Below, piece by piece: positions 25,078 through 33,630 of a stretch of DNA of 61,638 bases. The notes beneath the pieces were generated by a model, which had not been told where the DNA came from, made no database searches, and worked only from the letters and a program-made list of their open reading frames with translations. The stretch is from JAVXCQ01 sp036659415 (GTDB lineage: Bacteria; Bacillota; Negativicutes; Acidaminococcales; Acidaminococcaceae). The stretch lies in assembly GCA_036659415.1 (NCBI GenBank), contig JAVXCQ010000014.1, positions 1 through 61,638 on the forward strand, written 5' to 3'. Made by a program: the position numbers and the translations under genes. Numbering within the stretch: the stretch's first letter is position 1; every line of letters begins with the position of its first letter.

Positions 25078-27010
25078 TGCACTTTTTCCATTTGCGGCAA
25101 TAGTGGGTCAAGATTGCGTTAAAAAAGCTTTACTAATTACGTTGGTCAATCAACGTGCAGGCGGAGTTTTAATTGGTGGTAAAAAGGGTACTGCTAAATC
25201 AACGCTTGTGCGTGGGGTTAGGGAATTATGCCGCGAGCAAAATATAGTTGAAGTGCCGCTGAGTATCACCGAAGATATGCTGTTCGGCAGTATCAATATC
25301 GAGCACGCCGTTAATAAAGGTGAACGCAAATTTGCTCCCGGTGTTTTAGCACGGGCAGATCAAAATATTCTATATATTGATGAAATCAATTTGTTGCGCA
25401 CGGAACTCTTAACAGCAATTTTGGAGGTAAAAGCTGCGGGAGTGAACAGAATAGAGCGTGAAGGAATTAGCTTTGAGCACTTTTGCCATTACACAGTGAT
25501 CGGTACGATGAACCCTGAAGAAGGGTCGCTGACGAGTCAAGTTTTAGATAGATTTGGCCTGTATGTGGAAGCAGACAATGAGCTCGATTGTGAAAAACGT
25601 GTACAAATTATGCGGGAATTGCTTAATTTTGCAGCAAATATTGAAGGCTATCGTGCAAAATGGGTAGAAGAAACCAATAAATTGGTAGAGCAAATTGATA
25701 GAGCTAAGGATTTGCTCAAAACTGTTGTAGTTTCCGAAGCTTTCATTCAGCTTGCCGCCAAGATGTGCGCTCAAGCTTTTTGTGCAGGACATCGGGCAGA
25801 AATCTATCTATTGGAATGTGCTAAGGCTATTGCTGCCTTGGCTTTGAGAGATTATATCTTGCCACAGGATATGCAAGAAGCGGCGCAATACGTTTTGCCA
25901 CATCGGATGCGTCAGGCTCCAGGGGAAGAAGTAAAGCAAACGGAAGCAGAAAAAAACACAAACGAAAATAATGAAGTTAATACCACTGGCGAGGACAACC
26001 GGCAAGCTGAGCAAGAGGAGCGGGAGGTATCTCAAGCAGCACTGCCTGCTGATAACAAGAGAAAAGATACTACTAGCGAGAGCGAAATTGAGCCCGAGCA
26101 TTATACTGCTCATAAAACAGAGAAACATGAATCGCACGAATCTAACAATGCTGGTGAAGCCGGAGAACAGGTAGCCGAGGCTGATAAGAACTTTTCCCAG
26201 CTTAAAGTTCAATTGGACTGGGGACAGGATCGCAAAATTAGGCGAGGCAGTGGAAAAAGAAGCATTACGAAAACTGACCTGAAGCAGGGTCGCTATGTGC
26301 GAGCCCAACTAAGTAAGGGGAAAATAGAAGATTTAGCCTTTGATGCTACCATTAGAGCTGCCGCACCTTATCAGCGATTGCGGGTTAACAATGGTTGTGC
26401 TCTTAACCTCCAGACTCGCGACTTGCGTCAAAAGGTGCGTGAAAAACGCATTGGGAGTACTTTTCTGTTTGTGGTAGATGCTAGTGGGTCCATGGGAGCA
26501 CAAACACGTATGCAGGCAGTTAAAGGTGCGGTTTTTCATATGCTACAAGAAGCTTATCAAAAAAGAGATCAAGTGGGAATGATTGCTTTTCGACGTCACC
26601 AAGCAGAAATATTACTTCCGATTACTCGCAGTATTGAACTAGCACAAAAATGTTTGCAAGATTTACCGACTGGCGGCAAAACTCCCTTAGCTGAGGGGTT
26701 AGCAAAAGCTCTCCTGACGCTGTATGTACGCACTAAAAGGGAACAGGAACTAGAACCGGTACTAGTGCTAATAACAGACGGTAGGGCTAATTTTGTGGAC
26801 GAAAGTGGGCAAGAGCCTATACAACAAGCATTAGTAATGGCGGAAAAAATAGGCAAACTTCAAATATCAGCAGTTGTTATTGACACAGAAACAGATTTCA
26901 TTAAATTAGGTGTTGCCAAGGATATCGCTCAAGCTATGGGAGCCTCTTATTATCGGCTACAACAATTATCCCAAGAAGGAATTATTCATATTGTTAAAAA
27001 CCTGGAATAA
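25067..27010 (+). CDS. ChlD/BchD-type chelatase subunit (AAA+ and vWA)
   Basis: 647 residues. N-terminal AAA+ domain (about 1-285; GGKKGTAKST, NILYIDEINLL, TMNPEEGSL), an acidic low-complexity linker rich in Glu, Asn and Gln (about 286-385), and a C-terminal von Willebrand A domain (about 455-640) with the MIDAS motif DASGSMGAQ. The AAA+ core keeps an intact Walker A, whereas many ChlD proteins have lost it. It bridges the ATPase ring and the large CobN-type subunit. Only one start fits the frame, ATG 25067, inside the end of the ChlI-like gene. Confidence 0.92.
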   Translation: MHNDALFPFAAIVGQDCVKKALLITLVNQRAGGVLIGGKKGTAKSTLVRGVRELCREQNIVEVPLSITEDMLFGSINIEHAVNKGERKFAPGVLARADQNILYIDEINLLRTELLTAILEVKAAGVNRIEREGISFEHFCHYTVIGTMNPEEGSLTSQVLDRFGLYVEADNELDCEKRVQIMRELLNFAANIEGYRAKWVEETNKLVEQIDRAKDLLKTVVVSEAFIQLAAKMCAQAFCAGHRAEIYLLECAKAIAALALRDYILPQDMQEAAQYVLPHRMRQAPGEEVKQTEAEKNTNENNEVNTTGEDNRQAEQEEREVSQAALPADNKRKDTTSESEIEPEHYTAHKTEKHESHESNNAGEAGEQVAEADKNFSQLKVQLDWGQDRKIRRGSGKRSITKTDLKQGRYVRAQLSKGKIEDLAFDATIRAAAPYQRLRVNNGCALNLQTRDLRQKVREKRIGSTFLFVVDASGSMGAQTRMQAVKGAVFHMLQEAYQKRDQVGMIAFRRHQAEILLPITRSIELAQKCLQDLPTGGKTPLAEGLAKALLTLYVRTKREQELEPVLVLITDGRANFVDESGQEPIQQALVMAEKIGKLQISAVVIDTETDFIKLGVAKDIAQAMGASYYRLQQLSQEGIIHIVKNLE

Positions 27011-27026
27011 AAAGGAGGTAAGAGGG

Positions 27027-27569
27027 ATGAAAAAAATTTTATTGTTAGTAATGAGTTTATTTTTAGTGGCACAAGTAGGAGTTGCTACAGCTGGTAAAGC
27101 TGCGAACTGGGAAATTAGCATGATGCCTAAAGCAACGGCAGAGGAGCAAGAGCTGTTAAAATGGTCCTTTATTTTGGAAAATGATTATGGCGTTTATGCT
27201 TATAATCCTAGCACCATCGCTTTTACCAAAAATGAAGATGGTAGCAAAAATTTGGAACTAGTTACGGCAGAGATAAAAACGGTTTTTACTAATACGGAAG
27301 CATTGAAAAAAATTAATGCAGGTTATGCCGAAAAACTCAAAAAAGGTGATCAAACTGCTTACTGTACTTTGCAAATGGTTTTTAATCTTCAAGCTAACAC
27401 TTATGCTAATACGGCAATCAAAGTCGTTAGCGGTAAAGGTAAAATTCTGGAAGAAAGAAAAATTCAGGCAATTTTTGCTCCTATCCCAGAACAAAGTTTT
27501 GCCGAAGCAATGCTTGAAATCATTAATAAGTATCTAGTGGAGAACAGGGAGGAGCTGCTGTTAAATTAG
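27027..27569 (+). CDS. Small exported protein of unknown function
   Basis: 180 residues with a clear signal peptide (MKKILLLVMSLFLVAQVGVATAG), so probably periplasmic. The mature part is soluble with mixed alpha/beta character; one Cys. I do not recognise a family. ATG 27027 is chosen for its AAAGGAGG at the right distance; a longer in-frame reading begins 117 bases upstream inside the ChlD-like gene without an RBS and without the signal peptide at its start. It lies 16 bases after that gene, so is likely cotranscribed with the chelatase ATPases, and could be a periplasmic ligand carrier. Confidence 0.8.
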   Translation: MKKILLLVMSLFLVAQVGVATAGKAANWEISMMPKATAEEQELLKWSFILENDYGVYAYNPSTIAFTKNEDGSKNLELVTAEIKTVFTNTEALKKINAGYAEKLKKGDQTAYCTLQMVFNLQANTYANTAIKVVSGKGKILEERKIQAIFAPIPEQSFAEAMLEIINKYLVENREELLLN

Positions 27570-27604
27570 CTAACCTTGAGCTTTAGTTACAAGAACAAAA
27601 TAAA

Positions 27605-27797
27605 AACAATGGGTGTCCAGTGATGGACTTAATAGAAAAGTCCGGTGCAAAGCCGGCACGGTCCCGCCGCTGTAAGGAGGAATATCTGCAAAAAATGCCA
27701 CTGGCTTCATGCTGGGAAGGCTTTGCAGATGTGAGAAATCCCAGTCAGAAGAACTGCCTACTTGTTTTATTATCAATTGCCCACGAGTGATGGGAAG
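27605..27797 (+). promoter_or_regulatory. Cobalamin riboswitch upstream of the btuB-like receptor
   Basis: Core GGTGCAAAGCCGGCACGG followed by TCCCGCCGCTGTAA near 27636-27674, B12 box-like CCAGTCAGAAGAACTGCC near 27740-27758, and P13 hairpin CCCA-CGAGTGA-TGGG (27780-27794) with the same loop as the exbB riboswitch. Cobalamin binding should stop expression of the receptor. Confidence 0.94.
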
Positions 27798-27845
27798 GTG
27801 ATTGCACCAGTTAAGCTTTGCTATGTTAAGTTTAACGGTAATTTC

Positions 27846-27880
27846 AACCCTTCTCATTTTGGTGAGAAGGGTTTTATTTT
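27846..27880 (+). terminator. Riboswitch-controlled terminator before the btuB-like gene
   Basis: An 11-bp perfect stem (27846-27856 with 27863-27873), a 6-base loop and a T-rich tail. It lies between the riboswitch and the start codon and is the likely expression platform. Confidence 0.88.
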
Positions 27881-27961
27881 GGCGTTTTTATGATTTCGGT
27901 GTAGTTAATAAGAATAAGAAGCTAAAATCGCAACACAATAAAATGAAAAGGATGATTAACA

Positions 27962-29857
27962 ATGAAAAGCTGTACAATAAACAAAGGGTTACTTATGACC
28001 ATGCTACTTACAGGGGTAATAGTTAATGCCAATCTTGTAAATGCGGCTACCGCACCACTAGAGAAGTTTACGCTAGATACAATGCTCGTAACAGCGCAGA
28101 GAACGGAAACGAGGGATTTAGATACACCAGCGACTACCACGGTCATAACCGAAGAAGCAATTCGCGAAGCAGGGTATAAAAATGTTTTTGATGCGATTGA
28201 AAACCAAGTAGGTATGACTAGTACTGGCTACGGCGATGGCGGGCAGGACTTTGGTTTTAGTTCTGGTCGTACAGTTATTCGTGGTTATGACAGGGGAACG
28301 CTGGTTATGCTGAATGGCATTCCGCTTAATTTAAAAAATTATAATTCTTTGGACGGAATTCCCTTGGAAATGGTGGCAAGAATTGAAATTATTAAGGGAG
28401 CTGCAGGTACTTTGTATGGAGCAGAAGCTATGGGTGGCGTTATAAACATTATTACGAAGAAAAGTGCTCTTAAAAATACCAATATTAAGCAAAATACTCT
28501 GCGCGGTACTATCGGTAATTACTATAAAGACTATAATTTAACTTTGGCAGGTGAGCGTTTTATTGTTTCTGCAGGGAAAGAATATAGTAATAAATATGAT
28601 AATGCTAATGATTATCCAAAAGGGTCCAATACGGATTGGTGGAATGGTCAGGGGCAAAAATCTCGTTTAGCGTTAACCAGTCAACTAACTGATGAAATTA
28701 ATTTCGATTTATTTTATCAAGAGGGTGATATTACTAGAGGGGGCCATAAAGCCAAAAAACAATATAACTATCGTTATGACGATAAACGCTTGACTACAGG
28801 TTTGTCATATGCTGGTAAAGCTAATGGGGTTAAGGCTATTTTGGGGTATAATTATCGTCAAGCTGATGGTTTTGATTTTGTTAAAAAAGAGCAAGTGAAT
28901 TCCGCAGCCGATTTGGCAAGCTATATTGCTGATGTACAAAAAACTTGGCAAATTGCTGATGATACTTTGATTACCGGTTATACTTTTAAAAGAGAAAACT
29001 ATGAAAATTTAAAAACAGTAAAAAACAAAGCACACAGGACTAATAATGCTCTTTATACGTCATATAACCATGTTTTTAGTGATAAATTTAGCGCAACGTT
29101 AGGTTTACGTTATGAACATATTGCCGATGCAGCCAAGGATCAGCAGGTGTTTAATCCACAAGTACAAACGCTATATAAAATTAATGAAGAAACTTCTTGG
29201 TATACCAATATCGGGAAGGCTTTCCAAATGCCGGCAGTGGATGCTTATTTTGACAAAAGTGTTACCGGTGGGGCAACAGCAACCTTAAAACCTGAAGAGG
29301 GTTGGACTTATGAAACTGGTATTAAAAAAGTTATGGGTGATCAAAGTTGGAAAGTAGCACTCTACCACATGAAATTTGAAAACAAACTTGGTTGGAGTAA
29401 TAAAAATGATGAACCTGATCAAATTTCTAAACCAATTAATAAAGGAGATTTTAGAAATACTGGCATTGAGGGTGAATATACGAAAAAGCTTGATAAAAAC
29501 TGGAAGTATACCTTGGGCATTGGGTACGGTAATCCTGAAATTAAAGACCCTTCCCAAAAACAAGCAATATGGATTCAAGATGCAGGGCGTGTTGATTTAT
29601 TAGCAAGTCTTACTTACAGCAAAGATAAAGTGATCAGCAACTTGAGCTATAAATACTTAGGGGATAGGGAATATTACAGTGGACATGATGTTCCTTCTCG
29701 TAATCGTTTAACGTGGCATACTAGCTATCAAATGACCAAAGATGATAAAATTAGTTTAACTATTAACAATCTTTTGGACAGCACTAATTATGCTAACCGT
29801 TATGGTAATCTTGAGTTACCTTTAAATTGGCGCATTAGTTATTTGCACTCCTTCTAA
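27962..29857 (+). CDS. btuB: TonB-dependent outer-membrane receptor, probable cobalamin receptor (BtuB-like)
   Basis: 631 residues, close to BtuB length. Signal peptide to about residue 30 (VNAATAPLEK), TonB box region LDTMLVTAQR, plug domain (about 40-170; RTVIRGYDRGTLVMLNGIPL and ARIEIIKGAAGTLYGAEAMGGVINIITKK), beta-barrel ending in NWRISYLHSF with a C-terminal Phe. The upstream cobalamin riboswitch is strong evidence for corrinoid uptake. RBS AAAAGGA. It is energised by the TonB system at 6111-7862, which carries the same type of riboswitch. Confidence 0.88.
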   Translation: MKSCTINKGLLMTMLLTGVIVNANLVNAATAPLEKFTLDTMLVTAQRTETRDLDTPATTTVITEEAIREAGYKNVFDAIENQVGMTSTGYGDGGQDFGFSSGRTVIRGYDRGTLVMLNGIPLNLKNYNSLDGIPLEMVARIEIIKGAAGTLYGAEAMGGVINIITKKSALKNTNIKQNTLRGTIGNYYKDYNLTLAGERFIVSAGKEYSNKYDNANDYPKGSNTDWWNGQGQKSRLALTSQLTDEINFDLFYQEGDITRGGHKAKKQYNYRYDDKRLTTGLSYAGKANGVKAILGYNYRQADGFDFVKKEQVNSAADLASYIADVQKTWQIADDTLITGYTFKRENYENLKTVKNKAHRTNNALYTSYNHVFSDKFSATLGLRYEHIADAAKDQQVFNPQVQTLYKINEETSWYTNIGKAFQMPAVDAYFDKSVTGGATATLKPEEGWTYETGIKKVMGDQSWKVALYHMKFENKLGWSNKNDEPDQISKPINKGDFRNTGIEGEYTKKLDKNWKYTLGIGYGNPEIKDPSQKQAIWIQDAGRVDLLASLTYSKDKVISNLSYKYLGDREYYSGHDVPSRNRLTWHTSYQMTKDDKISLTINNLLDSTNYANRYGNLELPLNWRISYLHSF

Positions 29858-29860
29858 TTA

Positions 29861-29909
29861 AACAAAAGACAAAGAAGCCACCAAGACGGTGGCTTCTTTG
29901 TCTTTTGTT
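29861..29909. terminator. Strong terminator after the btuB-like gene
   Basis: A 22-bp perfect stem (29861-29882 with 29888-29909), 5-base loop, ending in TCTTTTGTT. It closes the accessory region. Confidence 0.88.
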
Positions 29910-30036
29910 AACTCGCCTTAATTTTCCTTCATGATTTGTCAGTGGCTGTTATAATAGATACTGTGTAGATAATGCAACTACAGGAAAGAAAGCACGCAAA
30001 TAGTTGTTTGCTACTTAGTTAAAGGAGTGCGTTAAT

Positions 30037-30654
30037 GTGTGGTATTTTTGGCAGGGAGTTACAGTAGGACTTGCGTATCTCGCTCCGATTGGAATGCAAA
30101 ATTTATTTGTGATTAATAGTGCTCTAGCACAGTCGGCGCGGCGGGCTATTTTAACAGCCTTTATTGTAGCTTGCTTTGATATCACTCTTGCTTTAGCTTG
30201 TTTTTACGGTGTGGGTTTGGTGCTAGAACGTTATCATTGGGTAGAATATGTGCTGCTGGCAGGTGGCGGTAGCTTGGTTACTTATATCGGTTGGAGTATT
30301 TTAAGTAGCGAGGTGGATAGCTTTAAGCGTATGAGGGGGCAAAAACTCACTGTGCGGCAGACCATTACGTCTGCTTGTGTGGTCACATGGCTTAATCCAC
30401 AGGCAATTGTTGACGGGACTATGTTGTTGGGAGCTTTTAGAGCGTCCTTGCCAGTAGTAGCTACTGGTTTTTTTATCGGCGGCGTTGTGGTTGCATCTTT
30501 AATGTGGTTTAATTTTTTGGTGCTAGGGGTTCGCTTTTTTGAAAGACATTTCAATGCGCAGGTGGTTCGCAATATTAATATTTTGTCCGGCAGCATCGTG
30601 ATATTTTATGGTTTCAAGTTATTGTGGAGCTTTTTAGTAAAAATACAAAGTTGA
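30037..30654 (+). CDS. LysE/ArgO family amino-acid exporter
   Basis: 205-residue membrane protein with six hydrophobic segments. The N-terminal GVTVGLAYLAPIGMQNLFVINSAL and the central VTWLNPQAIVDG are LysE/ArgO signatures, so export of a basic amino acid is likely. Start is GTG 30037 with AAAGGAG at 30021-30027; the ATG two bases earlier is out of frame. A TATAAT lies at about 29954. Confidence 0.9.
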   Translation: MWYFWQGVTVGLAYLAPIGMQNLFVINSALAQSARRAILTAFIVACFDITLALACFYGVGLVLERYHWVEYVLLAGGGSLVTYIGWSILSSEVDSFKRMRGQKLTVRQTITSACVVTWLNPQAIVDGTMLLGAFRASLPVVATGFFIGGVVVASLMWFNFLVLGVRFFERHFNAQVVRNINILSGSIVIFYGFKLLWSFLVKIQS

Positions 30655-30674
30655 TAACAAGGGCGAGGTGTGTC

Positions 30675-31358
30675 ATGGCAATTAAATTACACTATACAGT
30701 CGTGGGAAGTGGTGAACCTTTAGTTTTATTACATGGTAACGGAGAAAGTAGTGCTTATTTTACAGCACAAAAGGAATTTTTTAGTGACTATTATCGCGTG
30801 ATAGCACTGGATACTAGAGGGCACGGTAATTCTCCCCGAGGTACGAAAGAGTTTACGCTTGCACAATTTGTAGAGGATTTAAAAAACTTTCTAGACGAAC
30901 AAGCGTTAACACATATTAATTTACTCGGATTTTCTGATGGTGGCAATATCGCGTTACTGTTTGCACTTAAATATCCAACCTATATAAAAAAAATGATTTT
31001 AAATGGGGCCAACCTTTTTGCTGATGGCTTGCGGGGTGAAGAGCTTATTCCCTTGTGCATCACCTATGGTAAAGTTGCGGAACGCGCCAAAACTGATACT
31101 ACAGCAATAGCTCAAAAAGAGCTATTGGCACTCATGATTAAAGAACCACGGCTGCAAGCGACAGAACTGGCTGTTTTGTCCATGCCAGTACTGGTACTTG
31201 CAGGTACAAAGGACATGGTGCGAGATGAGCATACGCGGCTTATTGCGGCTAGTATCCCTGGTGCTGAACTTTGTATTTTACCGGGGGATCATTTTATAGC
31301 TGCCACCGCTAGTGCTAGCTTTAATGCTCACGTGTTAGCTTTTTTAAAAAGCTCTTAA
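30675..31358 (+). CDS. Alpha/beta-hydrolase
   Basis: 227 residues. Catalytic triad read as Ser87 (LLGFSDGGN nucleophile elbow), Asp180 (AGTKDMV) and His206 (GDHF), with the oxyanion-hole segment LLHGNGESS at 18-26. ATG 30675 is preferred (GGCGAGG upstream) to a start inside the LysE-type gene. It lies 20 bases after that gene and is probably cotranscribed with it. Substrate unknown. Confidence 0.85.
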   Translation: MAIKLHYTVVGSGEPLVLLHGNGESSAYFTAQKEFFSDYYRVIALDTRGHGNSPRGTKEFTLAQFVEDLKNFLDEQALTHINLLGFSDGGNIALLFALKYPTYIKKMILNGANLFADGLRGEELIPLCITYGKVAERAKTDTTAIAQKELLALMIKEPRLQATELAVLSMPVLVLAGTKDMVRDEHTRLIAASIPGAELCILPGDHFIAATASASFNAHVLAFLKSS

Positions 31359-31384
31359 ATAACTCTTAAATAACTCTTAAATAA
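31352..31384. repeat. Three tandem copies of an 11-bp unit
   Basis: CTCTTAAATAA is repeated exactly three times at 31352-31362, 31363-31373 and 31374-31384. The first copy contains the stop codon of the hydrolase gene. Probably slippage at a gene end, with no evident function. Confidence 0.8.
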
Positions 31385-31434
31385 CAGTAGTGGACACTTG
31401 GTTAAACCACAGTGTCCACTACTGTTATTTTATC
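31381..31434. terminator. Bidirectional terminator between the hydrolase and NlpC/P60 genes
   Basis: An 18-bp perfect stem (31381-31398 with 31411-31428) plus a 3-bp inner extension and small loop, T-rich on the right. It serves both converging genes. Confidence 0.88.
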
Positions 31435-31439
31435 TCTGT

Positions 31440-32753
31440 TTAACGCAATGATTTAGCGGTAGTGAGCGTTGCCAAAAAAGATTTGCCACTAGATAGTTGT
31501 AAACTAAGGTCGCTTACTACTACCTGGAGGATGGGCACTTGAACTAAACCGGTGTTGGTCTGTTTGTAATAACTGCCTAATGCGTGTAAACAATAGTGTT
31601 GCTGATTGGTTGCACCTAGGTAAAGCATGGTATGTAGACCGTTTAAATACAGCAGGTCACCGGCGCTTAGAGTAAATAGGGCGGCTTGCCGCTGGGCAAG
31701 TTCCAAAGTCGTGAAGTTGAGTTCGGTGCCGGAGGTTACTTCTTGTTCATCGGCATTACGAGGTAAGTAGATGCCTACGGTGCGATAAACGTCAGCAATA
31801 AAGCTAGAGCAATCCACGCTGTTTTTTAGACCACCCCAACCGTAGGGAGCACCATTAAATTTAAACGCTTGTTCTAGCACATTGGCTCTAGTATACGGTA
31901 AGTAACCGGAACGCACCGCTCCGGTTTTGGCCATCGTCAGAGGAAGCTCTTCTAAGGTGCCAGTGGTGGTAGCAGTAGGCACGAGAACCTGCCAATTAGT
32001 GGCATTACTACCGGTTAATTTGAGTTTACTACCCATTTGATAAAGCACTTGTTCCCTGGGGTAGGTAACTAGTAGTTGAGGTGCAAGCACAGTAAGAAAG
32101 TGGGGCATGGTATCATAGGAAAGACACTGTTCACGCGTAGTGGTGGCGACGTCTTTTCGAGCTAGCCAACCACGATAGTTGCGCATTTGTACGAAGAAAA
32201 AATTGCCGCTGGCACTTGTATGCAAAATTATAACTGGTTCTCCTGGGTCCAGCGCTGTTTCTTGAAGCAGATCAAAATTGGTATCAGCAGGGGTTCTAAA
32301 CCAGCCGGTGACTACCGGTAAGCCACGCAGGTGACAACGTCTGACGGTGACGCCATAGCGAACAGGGTTAACAGAGTTGAGCTGAGCTAGATTAAGCTCT
32401 TGGCGTACGGTATCCTTCATGGATGTAGTTACCTTTGCGGCTTGGGCATAGTAGTCTTCAGCCAGCAGTTCTTCGTTGAGCATACTTTGTAATTGAGCTC
32501 TTGTTAGCTGAGATGAATACTGGGCTAAGTTGTAAACGGTGGGGTTTTTGCTAATGATCGCTTGGTTAAAATTGGTAATTTGGTTAGGGGTTAGCACGAT
32601 TTGCGTACTGTTTTTAGTTTGCTTTTGCCAAAAGGTGGCGGCGTTTAAAGGTGGATATTTGGTAATGCCTGCGGCTGACGAGGGCGTGGGGTTAGCTGTA
32701 AAAAATAACGAAGTTAAGAGTAATCCCACTAAAAATACTGAACGTAATTTCAT
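31440..32753 (-). CDS. Exported SH3/NlpC-P60 peptidoglycan endopeptidase
   Basis: 437 residues. Signal peptide 1-28 (NPTPSSAAG), an N-terminal helical region, SH3-like segments (about 135-265; VRRCHLRGLPVVTGWF and FFFVQMRNYRGWLARKD), and a C-terminal NlpC/P60 domain. Catalytic residues are Cys315 (VDCSSF), His374 (GLHTMLYLG) and His390 (LHALGSY). The order matches the SH3b1-SH3b2-NlpC family of gamma-D-glutamyl-diaminopimelate endopeptidases, which cut cell-wall peptides. It is divergent from the exported-protein gene at 32937. Confidence 0.9.
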   Translation of the reverse strand: MKLRSVFLVGLLLTSLFFTANPTPSSAAGITKYPPLNAATFWQKQTKNSTQIVLTPNQITNFNQAIISKNPTVYNLAQYSSQLTRAQLQSMLNEELLAEDYYAQAAKVTTSMKDTVRQELNLAQLNSVNPVRYGVTVRRCHLRGLPVVTGWFRTPADTNFDLLQETALDPGEPVIILHTSASGNFFFVQMRNYRGWLARKDVATTTREQCLSYDTMPHFLTVLAPQLLVTYPREQVLYQMGSKLKLTGSNATNWQVLVPTATTTGTLEELPLTMAKTGAVRSGYLPYTRANVLEQAFKFNGAPYGWGGLKNSVDCSSFIADVYRTVGIYLPRNADEQEVTSGTELNFTTLELAQRQAALFTLSAGDLLYLNGLHTMLYLGATNQQHYCLHALGSYYKQTNTGLVQVPILQVVVSDLSLQLSSGKSFLATLTTAKSLR

Positions 32754-32838
32754 TGTATCACTTACTTTCTTGAATTGTAGTGTCGGTGTCTCAAGTGGAG
32801 CTTCCCGTCTTGTTTTGTGGTAGTTCTTCGTTTAATAT

Positions 32839-32869
32839 TTGACCGTAAACGGAAAAGCTATGTTATAAT
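32839..32869 (+). promoter_or_regulatory. Promoter upstream of the 230-residue exported protein and dut
   Basis: -35 TTGACC (32839-32844), 19-bp spacer, -10 TATAAT (32864-32869). The wide spacer resembles MerR targets but the spacer sequence does not match P1-P3, and the -10 is consensus, so it may work without an activator. Confidence 0.55.
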
Positions 32870-32936
32870 GTTAAAGTTATTATACTGATATTTGGGCCTT
32901 TAAGGCAATTATAAATTTAAGGGCGGAGGTTAATCT

Positions 32937-33629
32937 GTGAAAAAAATTCTTAGCTGTTTAATGCTCGCTGTTTTTTTGTGCACAACGCTAATCGCAGAGG
33001 CTGCTAGCAGTAACGAACCCAAAGGTAGAGTCAATCCTAGCTACATCAATAATCACCCGACACCCATGGTACGACAACAGCGACTGCCACAAGGTAAGAA
33101 ACCAGTAGTTGCCGTGCTTTACATTAATAATGCTCTTACCAGTTATGATGGGGAGCTAGATGGCTTAATCTTAGAAAATTTAAAGCAAGCTATACCCAGT
33201 GGAAAATATGTCTATGTTGACGGTAGTAAATACGTGCGCACTTTGCAACAAGCTGGCATTGTCGACCTTGCTACCGCTGAACGGGCGGATATTATGGATG
33301 CTTTCACTGGCGAGGTGCTTGATTATGTAGTTTTTGTGGAATTACAACCATTGATGATCAAAAATAAAGCCACTGTTTTTACAGTTGGTAAAGACGTAAT
33401 CAGTTTGGTGCCTTTGAAAATTATTGATGTGCAGCGAGATCGCTATTTATATAATGGAAAATTAACCGATAAGACTTCCGTAAGCAATATTATTATGGGT
33501 GTTGGTAATAAGTCCGTGGTGGTTGAATCTTTAACGAAAATTAATCAGCAGCTGACCACTATTATTAGTCAACGTTTACCGTTGACCAAAGCAGCATCCA
33601 GTAGTGAACTAGTCAAAAAGAAGGGATAA
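32937..33629 (+). CDS. Exported protein of unknown function
   Basis: 230 residues with a signal peptide (residues 1-22, ending AEAAS). The central part (about 58-170) has an alternating strand/helix pattern (VVAVLYINNAL, LDGLILENLKQAI, YVVFVELQPLM) that loosely recalls the fold of CsgG/LpoB-type periplasmic proteins, but I recognise no family. GTG 32937 follows GGAGG. Only one base separates its stop from the dut reading frame, so the two are probably cotranscribed. Confidence 0.75.
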   Translation: MKKILSCLMLAVFLCTTLIAEAASSNEPKGRVNPSYINNHPTPMVRQQRLPQGKKPVVAVLYINNALTSYDGELDGLILENLKQAIPSGKYVYVDGSKYVRTLQQAGIVDLATAERADIMDAFTGEVLDYVVFVELQPLMIKNKATVFTVGKDVISLVPLKIIDVQRDRYLYNGKLTDKTSVSNIIMGVGNKSVVVESLTKINQQLTTIISQRLPLTKAASSSELVKKKG

Positions 33630-33630
33630 A

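Noticed and set aside
31352..31384. CRISPR-like or regulatory repeat
   Set aside because: Three immediate tandem 11-bp copies without spacers at a gene end; best explained by slippage.
32839..32869. Fourth member of the P1-P3 operator class
   Set aside because: The spacer is 19 bp but its sequence lacks the GTGT start and the ATAG element, and the -10 is full consensus.
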